From Lactuca virosa (taxonomy: Eukaryota; Streptophyta; Magnoliopsida; Asterales; Asteraceae): a DNA stretch of 64,000 nt. The notes beneath the pieces were generated by a model. The model saw only the letters and a list, made by a program, of their open reading frames with translations. It was not told the DNA's origin and searched no databases. The stretch lies in the NCBI GenBank assembly GCA_928212115.1, contig CAKMRJ010005412.1, positions 254,254,322 to 254,318,321 of the forward strand. The letters run 5' to 3'. Position numbers and translations under genes: made by a program. Every line of letters begins with the position of its first letter. Within the stretch, counting starts at the first letter, position 1. Below are positions 21,476 to 31,457 of the stretch, piece by piece.

Positions 21476-23140
21476 TGTAGAAGCTTGGAGAAGAAGATGA
21501 ACAGTAAGATGAATCGCCTTTGTTCTTTGAGAGATTTGAAATCGATAAAAGGTAAAGATCAGCGTGCCAAATCCTTTTATAGGTACAAGTAGGAGAGATA
21601 AAAAATCCGGCTGATATTTTGGAGTTATTTGAAACGGCGCCTGATTTGACGGATGAACAGTTGTCATACGCAGTGATGACGCATGAAAGAGAAAGGACGT
21701 TTCCTTTTTACACGCCATTCCATAAAAAGTGCTTTTTCAAATCGTCAAAACCGTTGGAGAATTTCTGAGTCAGCCTTACCTTTATCCCAATCGTCACCCC
21801 ATATTTCACATGAACCGTCATCGCTTTTTAACTTTATCGAGCATTGAATCACCGTTAATAGAACCAGAATTTGGAAAATCAAAAATTTTCGTGCATAGAG
21901 TGTAAAAGATAAAGAAATAAAGCAAAAAATGTGGGATAATTTGTGATGTCTTAAAAGGACATAAAGCAACTGATTCTGGGCACGAATCTCTTCCTTCAAA
22001 GTCAAGAGAGACCTTGAAGTGCTTGTGTGGCTTCCCATTAAATAACGATCAAATACTTGTTAAGAAGTATTGAAAGGCATCTTTTATTTTAAAGCTTATA
22101 ATGGGTGGTTTTCGCTTCGATGCAAGAATTCGATACTTGATATAAGACCGAAACTGAACGAAGTACTTGTGAGATCAATGTGATCTTGTTGAACAAGTAG
22201 GTAGGGAATTTATTCAGTGACTTGTTGAAATGAATAAGTGGAAATCTCAAAAAAAAATAAACTGGATCTCTTTGGGAAGAAACGCCTTGGTAGTAGACAA
22301 TTTCATAAAAGACCACGCAAAAATAAAAAGAGATTTCATTAGGTAACCAGTAAGTTCTTGAATAATTAATTCACCGTCAATTCATTATTGGTGTTGGATG
22401 TTGGGTTTCACTCAGCACGTGGTATACGTATCTAAGATCATTAACACAGAAGTTGTGTAACCATAAACCTCAGTGGTAAGGACCGAGAGTCTCAAGGGTT
22501 ACAATGGTGAACCAAAAGTAGATGGAGAATGTAAGGGAGGTGGCTATAGAACCGAAAGTACCTTCTGCTAGATAGACATGACAAAGCAGAAAAACTCTTA
22601 ACTCATATGAAAAGAGTAAGGTAGATCTAGATGGAGTTGCAGTTAATGGCCTAATTGGGAAGAAACGATAGATCGAATCATTAAGGTCTGCTCAAAGTCG
22701 TAAAGGCTTTGGTCAACATGCAGCAGCATGCTTCTAGGGACCCTTAACTAGTTCGTACTTAAATAAAATATACTTGCCTTAGATTCACATTCTGTTGTAC
22801 TGGAACGCTTGTCACCTAATAAAAATAAGAACACACCACACAAACCAGACTAACGAAAAAAAACAAAGAAAATACTTTTGAATTTTTTGGAATTTTCTGG
22901 AAAAGAATAAAAACAGAAAGATAAAATATTTTTGGATTTTTGAAAGAAAATATACAAAAGAATACAATCAAAACGCCTTGATTTGAAATAGAAGCGAACG
23001 AGTGCAGATGGACCGAACCCAAAATAGACCGAACGCTCGGTTCATTTCGGTTCATGGTCGAGCCGAACCCAAAATAGACCGAACCCGAAATAGACCGAAC
23101 GCTCGGTTCATTTCGGTTCACTCTATTTCGCTTCTTACCT
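21476..23140 (-). other. F spacer between pol and the third ORF
   Basis: About 1.66 kb with no recognised protein. It contains a dense block of ACCGAAC/GTTCGGT motifs at about 23010-23130 (two related copies of a CGAACGCTCGGTTCATTTCG segment). The upstream in-frame extension of the third ORF (21476-21718) is probably its leader. A promoter or splice acceptor for the third ORF could be here, but I cannot point to one. Confidence 0.5.
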
Positions 23141-25489
23141 TTATTGAAGCGAAGGCGATTTTGGTACTGATTCCGATTCCATCATTCCTAGGCCTTGCAA
23201 AATCTTGTTGAAACTTGTTTCAGGAAGAGCCATAGTGAATATATCTGCCAGTTGATCAGTTGTCCTTACAAAGTGAATTTCGACATTGCCATCTTCCACG
23301 TGATCTTTGATGAAGTGATACCTCAGGGCGATATGTTTGGTCTTTGAGTGTTGCACCGGGTTGTGAGAAATCCTAATTGCACTTTCAGAGTCACAATATA
23401 ACAAAATTTTCTTCATGTTCAGCCCGTAATCTCTAAGCTGACCCTGGATCCATACCACCTGAAATGTGCATGAGGCGGCAGCGATGTATTCAGCTTCTGC
23501 CGTTGAGAGAGAAACACATGTTTGTTTCTTTGATTGCCAGCTAACCAATTTGCCATCAACAAACTGGCATCCTCCAGTGGTACTTTTACGATCTAATCCA
23601 CAGCCACCTAAGTCAGCGTCTGAGAATGCTTGGACAAAGAAGCCTGAATTGGCTGGATACCACAGACCGAGAGAAGAGGTTCGCTTTAGATAGCGAAAGA
23701 TGTTTTTCACAGCTTGTAAATGAGGTTCACGTGGGTTGGCTTGGAATCGGGCACAATAACAAACCGAGAACATGATGTCGGGTCTGCTGGCTGTAAGATA
23801 CATTAGGGACCCAATCATTTGACGATAAAGCGTCATGTCAGCGGCTGGCTTCTCCAACGAAGGAGTAAGCTTTGTCCCAAAAGCCATTGGAACTTTAACT
23901 TTGGAATCCCCCATCATACCAAACTTAGCAAGTAGTGTCTTGGTGTATGCCTCCTGATTAATAAAAATGCCTTCGGGTCCCTGTCTAATGTTTAAGCCAA
24001 GGAAAAAGTTAATTGGACCCATTGAGCTCATCTCAAATTTAGTTTCCATCAACTTCCTGAATTCAGCTGTTAAGCTGGGATTCGTGGAGCCGAAGATGAT
24101 ATCATCAACGTAAATTTGGACTATCATAAGGTGGTTACCTTCTCTCTTACGAAAGAAGGTTGGGTCAACCAAACCTTGTTTGAATTTAGACATTTTTAGA
24201 AATCGAGTGAGAGTTTCACACCATGCTCTGGGAGCCTGTTTTAGGCCATAAACTGCTTTGTCAAGTATGTAACTATGCTCTGGATATTTCTCGTTCACGA
24301 AGCCTGGCGGTTGCTCAACATATACGGTTTCTTCAAGTTCTCCGTTGAGGAAGGCACACTTGCCGTCCATTTGATAGACTTCAAAGTTTTTATGTGCAGC
24401 ATAGGCAAGAAAGAAACGAACTGACTCTAATCTTGCAACAGGAGCGAAGGTCTCTTCATAATCAATACCTTCTTCCTGACAGTAGCCTTTCACCACTAAG
24501 CGAGCTTTGTTACGAATTACGTTCCCTTCCTTATCCATCTTGTTTCTGAATACCCATTTGAGACCGACAACCGAAGCATCCTTTGGAGTTGGAATAAGAC
24601 GCCATACTTTGTTCCTTTCAAATTCATTCAGCTCATCTTGCATGGCCTGAACCCAGTCAGAATGATCAAGTGCTGAATTAACAGTCTTTGGTTCAACTTT
24701 GGAAACAAAAGAGTTGAACATGCAAAACTCTACTTGAGAAAAGAGTGCAGCTTGTTTCGCTTTGATATGTGATCTAGTTAACACAGTTTCTGAGGATTCT
24801 CCAATAATTTGACTCTGATGATGATCTTTGGTCCACTTGACGAGTGGAGGATAATTAGGATCAAATGAAGGATCTAGTTCATCATTGACTTCTACCTCAG
24901 GCTCCGACAGATTGTCCTCATCGTTATTGTTAACATTCTCCCCCTCGAGTGAAGATGCATGTTCTGCTGCAGGATTAGAATCTTCTTCGACGAGAGGAGA
25001 CAACACTTCAAATTCGAGCTCAAAATTGTTCGTTGGATTTTGACTTTCGGTTGTTGAGCTCTCCCCCTGGAATGAAGAACCTTGATCTAGTTGTGGAGAC
25101 GAACCCTCCCCCTGGACAGAAGGACGATCATTTGAAGATTTGCTTTCGTCTGGCCTTTCGGTTACATTAGATTGATCATCAGCCATCTTTTGAGCAGCAT
25201 CGTTAATGATTTGCTTTAGACAATCAACCTTGTTGTCTTTCGCCGTTGATTCAGAATTTATTGCCGTTTCAGGCTCATCAAACAGAAGCATATATTGCTC
25301 GAAAAGATTTGAAATAGGGGCTGTTACTTGACCAGTCTTTGGAAAGATTTCCTGGATTGCCCCTTCGGTTGTCTTCATCTTCTTGACATATCTATCATCA
25401 AAAGTGACATAGTATGTTTCTTCAATCTTCTTAGAGCGTTTGTTTAGAACTCTATATGCTTTAGAATTCAGGGAGTAACCTAAGAAAAT
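23141..25489 (-). CDS. F pol: integrase tail, reverse transcriptase and RNase H
   Basis: On the minus strand, a Ser/Glu-rich spacer (about the first 170 residues from 25378) leads into RT: DWVQAMQDELNEFERNKVW, VGLKWVFRNKMDKEGNVIR, KARLVVKGYCQEEGIDYEET, QMDGKCAFLNGELEETVYVE and AVYGLKQAPRAWCETL. The active site YVDDIIFG is intact (residues 423-430 from 25378), as is the first catalytic Asp (QMDGK). RNase H follows: AFSDADLGGCGLDRKSTTGG, STAEAEYIAAASC, LLYCDSESAIRISHNP and HIALRYHFIKDHVEDG, with its acidic residues in place. It ends at 23141. It is in frame with the integrase and gag of F. Likely active enzyme domains, judged by motifs only. Confidence 0.93.
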   Translation of the reverse strand: MFLGYSLNSKAYRVLNKRSKKIEETYYVTFDDRYVKKMKTTEGAIQEIFPKTGQVTAPISNLFEQYMLLFDEPETAINSESTAKDNKVDCLKQIINDAAQKMADDQSNVTERPDESKSSNDRPSVQGEGSSPQLDQGSSFQGESSTTESQNPTNNFELEFEVLSPLVEEDSNPAAEHASSLEGENVNNNDEDNLSEPEVEVNDELDPSFDPNYPPLVKWTKDHHQSQIIGESSETVLTRSHIKAKQAALFSQVEFCMFNSFVSKVEPKTVNSALDHSDWVQAMQDELNEFERNKVWRLIPTPKDASVVGLKWVFRNKMDKEGNVIRNKARLVVKGYCQEEGIDYEETFAPVARLESVRFFLAYAAHKNFEVYQMDGKCAFLNGELEETVYVEQPPGFVNEKYPEHSYILDKAVYGLKQAPRAWCETLTRFLKMSKFKQGLVDPTFFRKREGNHLMIVQIYVDDIIFGSTNPSLTAEFRKLMETKFEMSSMGPINFFLGLNIRQGPEGIFINQEAYTKTLLAKFGMMGDSKVKVPMAFGTKLTPSLEKPAADMTLYRQMIGSLMYLTASRPDIMFSVCYCARFQANPREPHLQAVKNIFRYLKRTSSLGLWYPANSGFFVQAFSDADLGGCGLDRKSTTGGCQFVDGKLVSWQSKKQTCVSLSTAEAEYIAAASCTFQVVWIQGQLRDYGLNMKKILLYCDSESAIRISHNPVQHSKTKHIALRYHFIKDHVEDGNVEIHFVRTTDQLADIFTMALPETSFNKILQGLGMMESESVPKSPSLQ

Positions 25490-26692
25490 TCACTCATCAG
25501 CCTTAGCATCGAACTTGTTTCGATTCTCTTTAGAGTTGAAGATGAAGCATCTGGAACCGAACACATGGAAGAATTTTACATTCGGTTTGCGATTGTTCAA
25601 GATCTCGTAAGGAGTGTGAGAGAATCGCTTGTTTAGATATGATCTATTTTGAGTGTAACAAGCAGCAGCTATAGCATCAGCCCAGAAATACAAAGGCAAT
25701 GAAGCGAAGCTCAGCATAGTGCGAGCTGCTTCGCACAGAGATCGGTTTCGCCTTTCGACGATTCCATTTTGTTGTGGAGTATATGGGGCTGAAAAATTAT
25801 GAGTTGCTCCCTTCTCAGCTAGAAAATCTTCGAAATCTTTGTTTTTGAATTCCAAGCCGTTGTCACTTCGTACGTTGCGAACAACTTTCCTCAGTTGAAT
25901 TTCCACCTGTTTTATGAAGAGCTTGAGCTTTGGAGTAGCCTCAGATTTTTGCTTCAAGAAGAATACCCATGTGAAGCGAGAGAAGTCGTCGACGACAACC
26001 AGAATGTACTTGTTTCCACCAATGCTTTCAATGGAAGAGGGACCACACAGATCGATGTGCAATAACTCCAATGGTTCTATCACCTTTGTATTGATAATGG
26101 AAGAATGACTTTGTCTACTATGCTTTCCCATTTCACAGGCTGCGCATAGATGTTCTTTGTCGAATTTGAGAACTGGAAGACCTCGAACATGATCTCCTAA
26201 AACCAGCTTGTTGATATCCTTGAAATTAAGATGAGAGAGTCGTCGATGCCATAACCAGCTTTCGTCTGAATGAGCTTTCGTAAGTAAGCAGACGGCTGGT
26301 TTTCCTCTAATCGGATTGAGGTTTAAAGGGTACATTTCCCCCTTTCGCTTCGATTTCAGTAGAACGTTATTTGACTTCTTCTCGACTATCTCTGAGCCTT
26401 CATCATCAAATGATACCTTCAATCCAGTTCCAACGACCAGCTGTGATACGCTGATAAGGTTGTGTTGAAGTCCCTCAACATATGCGACCTTTCTAATTGA
26501 GAAATCACCATTCGTAATCATTCCATAGCCTTTGATAGTACCATACGAGTTGTTTCCGTACTTCACAATACCATCATCCTTGAGAGACTGAAACTCCCTC
26601 AGTTCTTCCTTCCTCCCTGTCATGTGACGTGAGCAGCCACTGTCAATGTACCATTCTTCGTCAAACTGCTCGTCACGTAAAACCTGCAAAAA
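25490..26692 (-). CDS. F pol: protease and integrase
   Basis: The minus strand from 26689 opens with the protease motif WYIDSGCSRHMTG (DSG kept), then GAG_pre-integrase: SWLWHRRLSHLNFKDINKLV and HLCAACEMGKHSRQSH, giving the H-H-C-C zinc site. The integrase core shows LLHIDLCGPSS (Asp), RNVRSDNGLEFKN (Asp) and TPQQNGIVERRNRSLCE (Glu), so the DDE triad is intact. The frame ends in a TGA at 25490-25492 in the C-terminal region, after FDAKADE and before IFLGYSL. The following codons to 25379 stay in the same frame as RT. The TGA is therefore a nonsense change within pol. Confidence 0.92.
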   Translation of the reverse strand, partial: FLQVLRDEQFDEEWYIDSGCSRHMTGRKEELREFQSLKDDGIVKYGNNSYGTIKGYGMITNGDFSIRKVAYVEGLQHNLISVSQLVVGTGLKVSFDDEGSEIVEKKSNNVLLKSKRKGEMYPLNLNPIRGKPAVCLLTKAHSDESWLWHRRLSHLNFKDINKLVLGDHVRGLPVLKFDKEHLCAACEMGKHSRQSHSSIINTKVIEPLELLHIDLCGPSSIESIGGNKYILVVVDDFSRFTWVFFLKQKSEATPKLKLFIKQVEIQLRKVVRNVRSDNGLEFKNKDFEDFLAEKGATHNFSAPYTPQQNGIVERRNRSLCEAARTMLSFASLPLYFWADAIAAACYTQNRSYLNKRFSHTPYEILNNRKPNVKFFHVFGSRCFIFNSKENRNKFDAKADE

Positions 26693-29143
26693 TTAAGCAG
26701 ATTTAGGAACCCAAAGTTTCTTGGGTCCTTGTGAGCTTTTTACAAGAGAGGGAATAGTAAGAGAGATATCAACTAAATAAGTATGTTTAATTAAAGTTGT
26801 TTCATCTTTTCTTTTTATAGTGAACACTTTAATTTTGTTTGACTTAGATTCGATAGGGGTTGGATATGAGACATCATCTTCTGGAAAGAGCTTTCCTTTC
26901 CCCTTTAAGTCTGTGGAAGAATTGGAATGAGAATAGTTAGATTTAGAAGTGACATTGGAACTTCTCTTCGTTTGATTGATCTTGCAGAGTTGAGGACCGA
27001 AACTTCTTTTTCGGTTGCTATTAGGTTGAGGACCGAAACCGTTCTTTCTGTTGATGTTGTTTTGAGGACCGAAACTCTCCTTTCGGTTCAAGTTGTTCTT
27101 AGGACCGAAACTCTCCTTTCGGTTCAAGTTGTTCTGAGGACCGAAACTCTCCTTTCGGTTCGAGTTGTTCTGAGGACCGAAACTCTCCTTTCGGTTCGTG
27201 TTGTTCTGAGGACCGAAATTCTCCTTTCGGTTCACGTTGTTCTTAGGACCGAAACTCTCCTTTTGGTTCCTTTCTTGCTGCGAACTGAAGCTTTCCCTTT
27301 GGTTTCTTACCTCCTTTTGTTTAGAAGGTTTTTCATAGCGAACGTAATTAGGATTTTGAGATCTCCAGAATTGCTTCCTTTCGGTAAGGTTTTTCTTGTA
27401 CCTCACGTTTCTTTGATGCTTCCTTTCTCTCATCTGTTTTGGGTTTTTGTGAATGTTAGCCTTTTTCTCAGAACTTTGACTATTAACATTGCCTTCAGGG
27501 GAATTGGTTTCGCTTGCAATAACCACTTGCTCATCTGAAGACTTTTTAGTTCCACTTGTGCTCGGCTTATCAAAACGAGTAGGATCATTAAATGGTTCGG
27601 GTATATATCTGCCTCTCACTCTCCATGTGGTCTTCTGTGACAGACCTACTGTTTCATCAGCATTATCTATAGGCGCTGACCAGAAGTATTCATCACATCC
27701 GTCTGCATTATCTTCTGCTACTATCGCCGTCAGTGCGGCTGTTTGTTGCTGAGTTACTCCATTAACTTTGTATACCTGATTTGGAGTGGATTGTACCTTT
27801 TGATACACAACTGCTTTTTCTCTAAGGACTTTGTTCTTGTCTTTGGATAGACGAGCAAATTCAACTGAATTTTCAGAAATCAGATTTTTGTGGGTTTTAG
27901 GTTCGCTCTTAACAAACTCAGAACAGTCTACCACGTCCTGCACAGAGATTTCACTCAGATCATCATCCTCATTAAGTTCAGATGCATTTTCAACATCAAT
28001 TTTATTTTCTGAACTTAGTTTGGCATTCAACGAGTCAAATTTCTGTACTGTTTCGGCTCTTAACTTCAATCTATCATTCTCATCTAACAGATTTTTGAGC
28101 ATGTCTTTGTGGTCCTTGGACTTAATTTTGTCAAGACCGATTTTGTATGTAGGTGAGATCTCATCAGAGGACACAACGCTTTCACAGTTATAAGCTTCAG
28201 CATCGATTTCGTCCTCCTTTAACTCAAGGAAGGGCAAAATCATGCGATGTATCTTCTTTCCTATTTCACAATCGAGATGCAATTGAGTGATATTAAAATA
28301 AAGTCTTTTAGCAATCAGACAAAACACATTTCGTTGTTTTAAAAGTTTAAGATTGTCTCTTTGCAAATAAATTGACTCATCCTTAGACTTAACCAACTCT
28401 TTCTCCTTTAGCTCAATCCACATCCTCCTTTCCTCACTCTTCGACGAAACCCTGCTAAGTTCATCAGTCAGGTTAGAATTTGTGACACGGGTTTGGGAAA
28501 GACTGCTACTTATACTAGAAAATTTAGATTTCAAGCTATTTAGTTCCTTTTCATAGTTAGTAACAGGTAATTTTAGAGAAGCAAGAATACCTTGTACCTT
28601 CTTGATCAACACATCACATTCGTTGATCTGTACACTAACAGGTTTCGCAGCAAAACACATGTCCTCTCGCTCCTTCTCGCCTTCTATTCCTCCATCAGTT
28701 GTATATCCTCTCATCTGGGATACACCTTCGGTCACCATGAAACACCTTCCAGTAGTGTGTTCTTCTTTTACCAGTATCGCCTTGCCATGAGTGGTTCTTC
28801 TTACTTCCTCGTCCTCTGAGTCTGTGGACCATACTTCTACGCCACCAAATTCGTCACTATTGCCTGTATCCTGTATAATCAAAGCATTCATAGTTTTGTT
28901 ATTAGCAGCAGACTTTCTTTTCTTGATTTCCTCCAGTCGTCTCAGGAGGCTCGCTTCCTCATCATCATCATCTGTCTTTTCTGCCCTCTTTTTCAGCATG
29001 CAGTCCTTGGCAAAGTGATTCTTGCCTCCACAGTAATGGCAATCAAATCCTGAGTCACCACCAATTTTCACTTCTTTCTTGGACTCTTCTGACTTTGACA
29101 CTATCTTCGGTTCCTCCTTAACCTTTTCGGCGCTGTAACTTCC
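26693..29143 (-). CDS. F gag C-terminal extension with zinc knuckle and hairpin-coded repeats
   Basis: This region continues the gag frame after a TAG at 29144-29146. From 29101 it holds one CX2CX4HX4C knuckle (CHYCGGKNHFAKDC, 29041-29000), a long acidic and coiled-coil region (ELNSLKSKFSSISSSLSQTR; ELSRVSSKSEERRMW), and a basic region with about seven 12-residue repeats of the form N-x-NRKESFGPQN (about 27265-26993). The end is KKLWVPKSA at a TAA (26693-26695), the usual end of Sirevirus-type gag. Pol follows in the same frame. At about 800 codons it is unusually long for a Copia gag segment. The Lys-rich repeats could bind RNA. Confidence 0.8.
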   Translation of the reverse strand, partial: GSYSAEKVKEEPKIVSKSEESKKEVKIGGDSGFDCHYCGGKNHFAKDCMLKKRAEKTDDDDEEASLLRRLEEIKKRKSAANNKTMNALIIQDTGNSDEFGGVEVWSTDSEDEEVRRTTHGKAILVKEEHTTGRCFMVTEGVSQMRGYTTDGGIEGEKEREDMCFAAKPVSVQINECDVLIKKVQGILASLKLPVTNYEKELNSLKSKFSSISSSLSQTRVTNSNLTDELSRVSSKSEERRMWIELKEKELVKSKDESIYLQRDNLKLLKQRNVFCLIAKRLYFNITQLHLDCEIGKKIHRMILPFLELKEDEIDAEAYNCESVVSSDEISPTYKIGLDKIKSKDHKDMLKNLLDENDRLKLRAETVQKFDSLNAKLSSENKIDVENASELNEDDDLSEISVQDVVDCSEFVKSEPKTHKNLISENSVEFARLSKDKNKVLREKAVVYQKVQSTPNQVYKVNGVTQQQTAALTAIVAEDNADGCDEYFWSAPIDNADETVGLSQKTTWRVRGRYIPEPFNDPTRFDKPSTSGTKKSSDEQVVIASETNSPEGNVNSQSSEKKANIHKNPKQMRERKHQRNVRYKKNLTERKQFWRSQNPNYVRYEKPSKQKEVRNQRESFSSQQERNQKESFGPKNNVNRKENFGPQNNTNRKESFGPQNNSNRKESFGPQNNLNRKESFGPKNNLNRKESFGPQNNINRKNGFGPQPNSNRKRSFGPQLCKINQTKRSSNVTSKSNYSHSNSSTDLKGKGKLFPEDDVSYPTPIESKSNKIKVFTIKRKDETTLIKHTYLVDISLTIPSLVKSSQGPKKLWVPKSA
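26993..27265 (-). repeat. 36-bp tandem repeat in F gag (about seven copies)
   Basis: On the plus strand each unit contains ACCGAAACTCTCCTTTCGGT, a perfect 7-bp inverted repeat around a 6-base loop. The units encode the 12-residue NRKESFGPQN repeat. Copies differ at a few positions only. Confidence 0.85.
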
Positions 29144-30034
29144 CTACCATTTTCGGTTCTTGTTAGCAGGGAACTTTCTTTTAATGAACTTTCTAGGATT
29201 GGACACCATTAGGGCATACTCTTCACCGATTAGATCATAGTCGGCAAGATCCAATTCCTCTTCTTCTTCAACAGAACCTTTTCCTTTAGAAACAAGGGCT
29301 AACGAACCTAAGCTAGAAACCATATTCGTTTCCTTAGTCAGTGCATTTTCATCGGATTTCAAAATTCCCACCAGTTTCGCCAGAGAGTACGATTTAAACT
29401 GTTCATGCGCCTTTACTGTTGACACAACTGCCATCCATTCGGGTCTAAGACCGTTCATGAATGTAACCTTCTGTTTAATAACCTTCCTCTCGATGCCGTG
29501 CTTTATCATCTTACTTAAAAGATGATTAAACCGATCAAAAGTCTGAACAAGTTTCTCTTCCGGCTTTTGTTTGAAATCATCAAATTCAGAAAGCAGCAAA
29601 GTCTGTATCGAATGTTCCAGATCTGCGTCAGTGGAATACAATTCTTTTAACCTGTCCCATATCTCTTTAGCTGTAGTGCAAGAATTCACCAAACGAAACG
29701 TATCTGACTGCAATGCAAACCTAATCATTCTTAAGGCTTTGATGTTACTTTTAAACTTATCTTTCTCGTCTTGAGGGATGTCTTTCACATCACTCACAAT
29801 CTGATTGTACTCCTTTTGAGTTTTGACAATCCTTGAGGTGCTTGAATGAGCAAACGGGCCAACTGTGATAGCTTCCCAGATCAAGTACCCATTATCTTCT
29901 GAGCCAATCACATAATCTTCAAAGTGATGTGTCCAAACCTCATAATCCTGAGTATACAAGTTTGGAATCCTAGTCGTTGATCCGATACTGTTGGAGATGT
30001 TAATTGGATTAGTTTGCGAATCATCCATGGACAT
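29144..30034 (-). CDS. F gag N-terminal domain
   Basis: The minus-strand frame from ATG 30034 reads IPNLYTQDYEVWTHHFEDYVIG, LIWEAITVGPF, IRFALQSDTFRLVNSCTTAKEIWDRLKELY, LLSEFDDFKQKPEEKLVQTFDRFNHLLSKM and VTFMNGLRPEWMAVVSTVKAHE. These are the DUF4219 and UBN2 (Retrotran_gag) blocks of Copia capsids. The PBS lies about 180 bp upstream, which supports this start. A TAG at 29144-29146, just after a basic NRKW end, separates it from the zinc-knuckle part in the same frame. Confidence 0.9.
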   Translation of the reverse strand: MSMDDSQTNPINISNSIGSTTRIPNLYTQDYEVWTHHFEDYVIGSEDNGYLIWEAITVGPFAHSSTSRIVKTQKEYNQIVSDVKDIPQDEKDKFKSNIKALRMIRFALQSDTFRLVNSCTTAKEIWDRLKELYSTDADLEHSIQTLLLSEFDDFKQKPEEKLVQTFDRFNHLLSKMIKHGIERKVIKQKVTFMNGLRPEWMAVVSTVKAHEQFKSYSLAKLVGILKSDENALTKETNMVSSLGSLALVSKGKGSVEEEEELDLADYDLIGEEYALMVSNPRKFIKRKFPANKNRKW

Positions 30035-30214
30035 TGTGATGAAGTTTGATCGATAACCTGTTTAAGATTAGACTTGTAATTTATCGTTAGAGTAAGATCG
30101 ACAATTAATGAGATACGCCAATATTGAGTGACGGCTCAAATAATATCAATCAATGCGGAAAAACCCTAATAACTTCTTCGACAGAAGAGATGTGTATGAA
30201 TTACACAGTCTCCT

Positions 30215-30226
30215 ACTCTGATACCA
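30215..30226 (-). other. F primer binding site
   Basis: The minus strand reads TGGTATCAGAGT, two bases from the 5' LTR. It matches initiator tRNA-Met complement apart from the last base. Confidence 0.9.
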
Positions 30227-30228
30227 AT

Positions 30229-30577
30229 TGATGAGAATAAATCTCAGATCGATTAGATCTTTCACAGGTAAAAGAAGAAGATCAAACAGAACAAGCACAA
30301 TGATATCAAGAAAACAGAACAGAATCAACAATATGCTTATGATTCAAATGTAGTCACACCTCAGCAGAGCTCTATGAAGAACTTCCACTGTAGAGGCGAG
30401 CTAGGGTTTACAATACTCAAAATAAGAAATAATAATGTAAGCGTTAATTACAAATACTGCATGCATGCAGCTTAAATAACAAACCCTAGAGAAAACATGC
30501 ACGGTTGGACAGGCCCAAACCGGCAATCAAAACTGGGCTAAGGACCGAGCCCATGACGCAACACCATATGCCCAACA
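30229..30577 (-). mobile_element. F 5' LTR (349 bp)
   Basis: Same termini and length as 17622-17970. Four substitutions separate them. The plus-strand right end ATGCCCAACA is followed by TSD CAAAC. Confidence 0.95.
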
Positions 30578-30866
30578 CAAACTCTTTTCCGGGAAACGAA
30601 ACGCTGCCCGAATCACCGCTTATCAAAGTGAGTTCATACCCCTATAATATACCTTTTTAAATGGTTTTATATGCTTTTTAAGGGGGGGAATACAAGTTTA
30701 ACACAATATTAAATTGTGTTAATAACTGTATGTGATAATAATCATACAGAAAGTTTCCGTATGCTTTTAAGAATTACCAAATACTTCCAAAATAACGTAA
30801 AGCCATGTTAAATTCTTTGAAAAATGTTTTATAAACTATTTCAAAATATAAATGCCAAAGTCATGT

Positions 30867-31020
30867 TTATATATGTATAAATATATAAATAAGATTTGAA
30901 GGGCTTAGGACTAATGAATTATCTTATTTTCTTTTCCTTGTTTGGATGTGGAATTAAGGTTGTATTATTTGTCCGAAGGTCGTTTCCTTCTTAATTATAT
31001 ATATATTATACATATATTAT
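30867..31020. repeat. E hairpin unit U1 (5' LTR copy)
   Basis: Imperfect palindrome: the left arm TATATATGTATAAATATATA pairs with the right arm near 30988-31020. The loop contains TTCCTTGTTTGGATGTGG. The same unit is at about 38339-38493 in the 3' LTR. Confidence 0.7.
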
Positions 31021-31269
31021 TACAAAAGGTTACCCCTTTTGGTATCATCACCTTTGTATCAGGCTGAGCAAAGGTGTTCATCCATGAGAAACCATGCTAA
31101 TCAGATAGAACATATAAATTATAATAGGTATAATTTATCATTCAAAACTAAAGATACAAGTATGAGTTACAATTGTACACTTTCCAAGGAAATTACCAAA
31201 ATTCATTCAAATATACCAAGATATGTATAATACCTTTAATATACGAACAACATATTAAAGAAGTAAAGA

Positions 31270-31411
31270 TACATAATGTCGGGTTTGCATTAGCAAGGGT
31301 ACTATACAGAGTACCCGAGTTAGCAACCACGAGGTAATAATACATAATTCCGGGTTTGCATTAGCAATGGTACTATACAAAGTACCAGAGTTAGCAAACA
31401 CGAGGTAATAA
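31270..31411 (+). repeat. 71-bp tandem repeat, two copies, in the E LTR
   Basis: Units start TACATAAT at 31270 and 31341. Each has GGGTTTGCATTAGCAA and then a palindrome of the form GGTACTATACAGAGTACC. Same pair at about 38742-38883. Confidence 0.8.
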
Positions 31412-31457
31412 TTCACGATTCAAGTATACAAGAATACACTGTTTTACAAAAAAACTA

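Larger units (their letters stand above)
17622..30577 (-). mobile_element. F: minus-strand Sirevirus-like Ty1/Copia element (12,956 bp)
   Basis: F is complete: two 349-bp LTRs, PBS, polypurine tract, perfect TSD CAAAC, gag, pol and a third large reading frame between pol and the 3' LTR. RT has the YVDDIIFGSTN motif that I associate with the SIRE/Maximus (Sirevirus) lineage. LTR identity is about 98.9% (four differences), so it is the most recent insertion of the stack. The empty site is seen in the 3' LTR of E. Confidence 0.95.

Noticed and set aside
19217..21718. Start of the F third ORF at 21718 (longest frame)
   Set aside because: The first 81 codons are hydrophobic/basic without pattern. 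ATG at 21475 begins the Ser-rich start typical of a real N-terminus. The earlier start is possible but less likely.
26927..27538. A 203-codon plus-strand ORF with repeated LRTETLLSV
   Set aside because: It is the antisense of the F gag repeat array. The minus strand carries the real gag frame with zinc knuckle and coding context.
31039..31230. 63- and 67-codon frames at 31039 and 31913, identical in the second LTR
   Set aside because: Both sit within the E LTR and their conservation is explained by the LTR pair. The first one starts in hairpin flank sequence.
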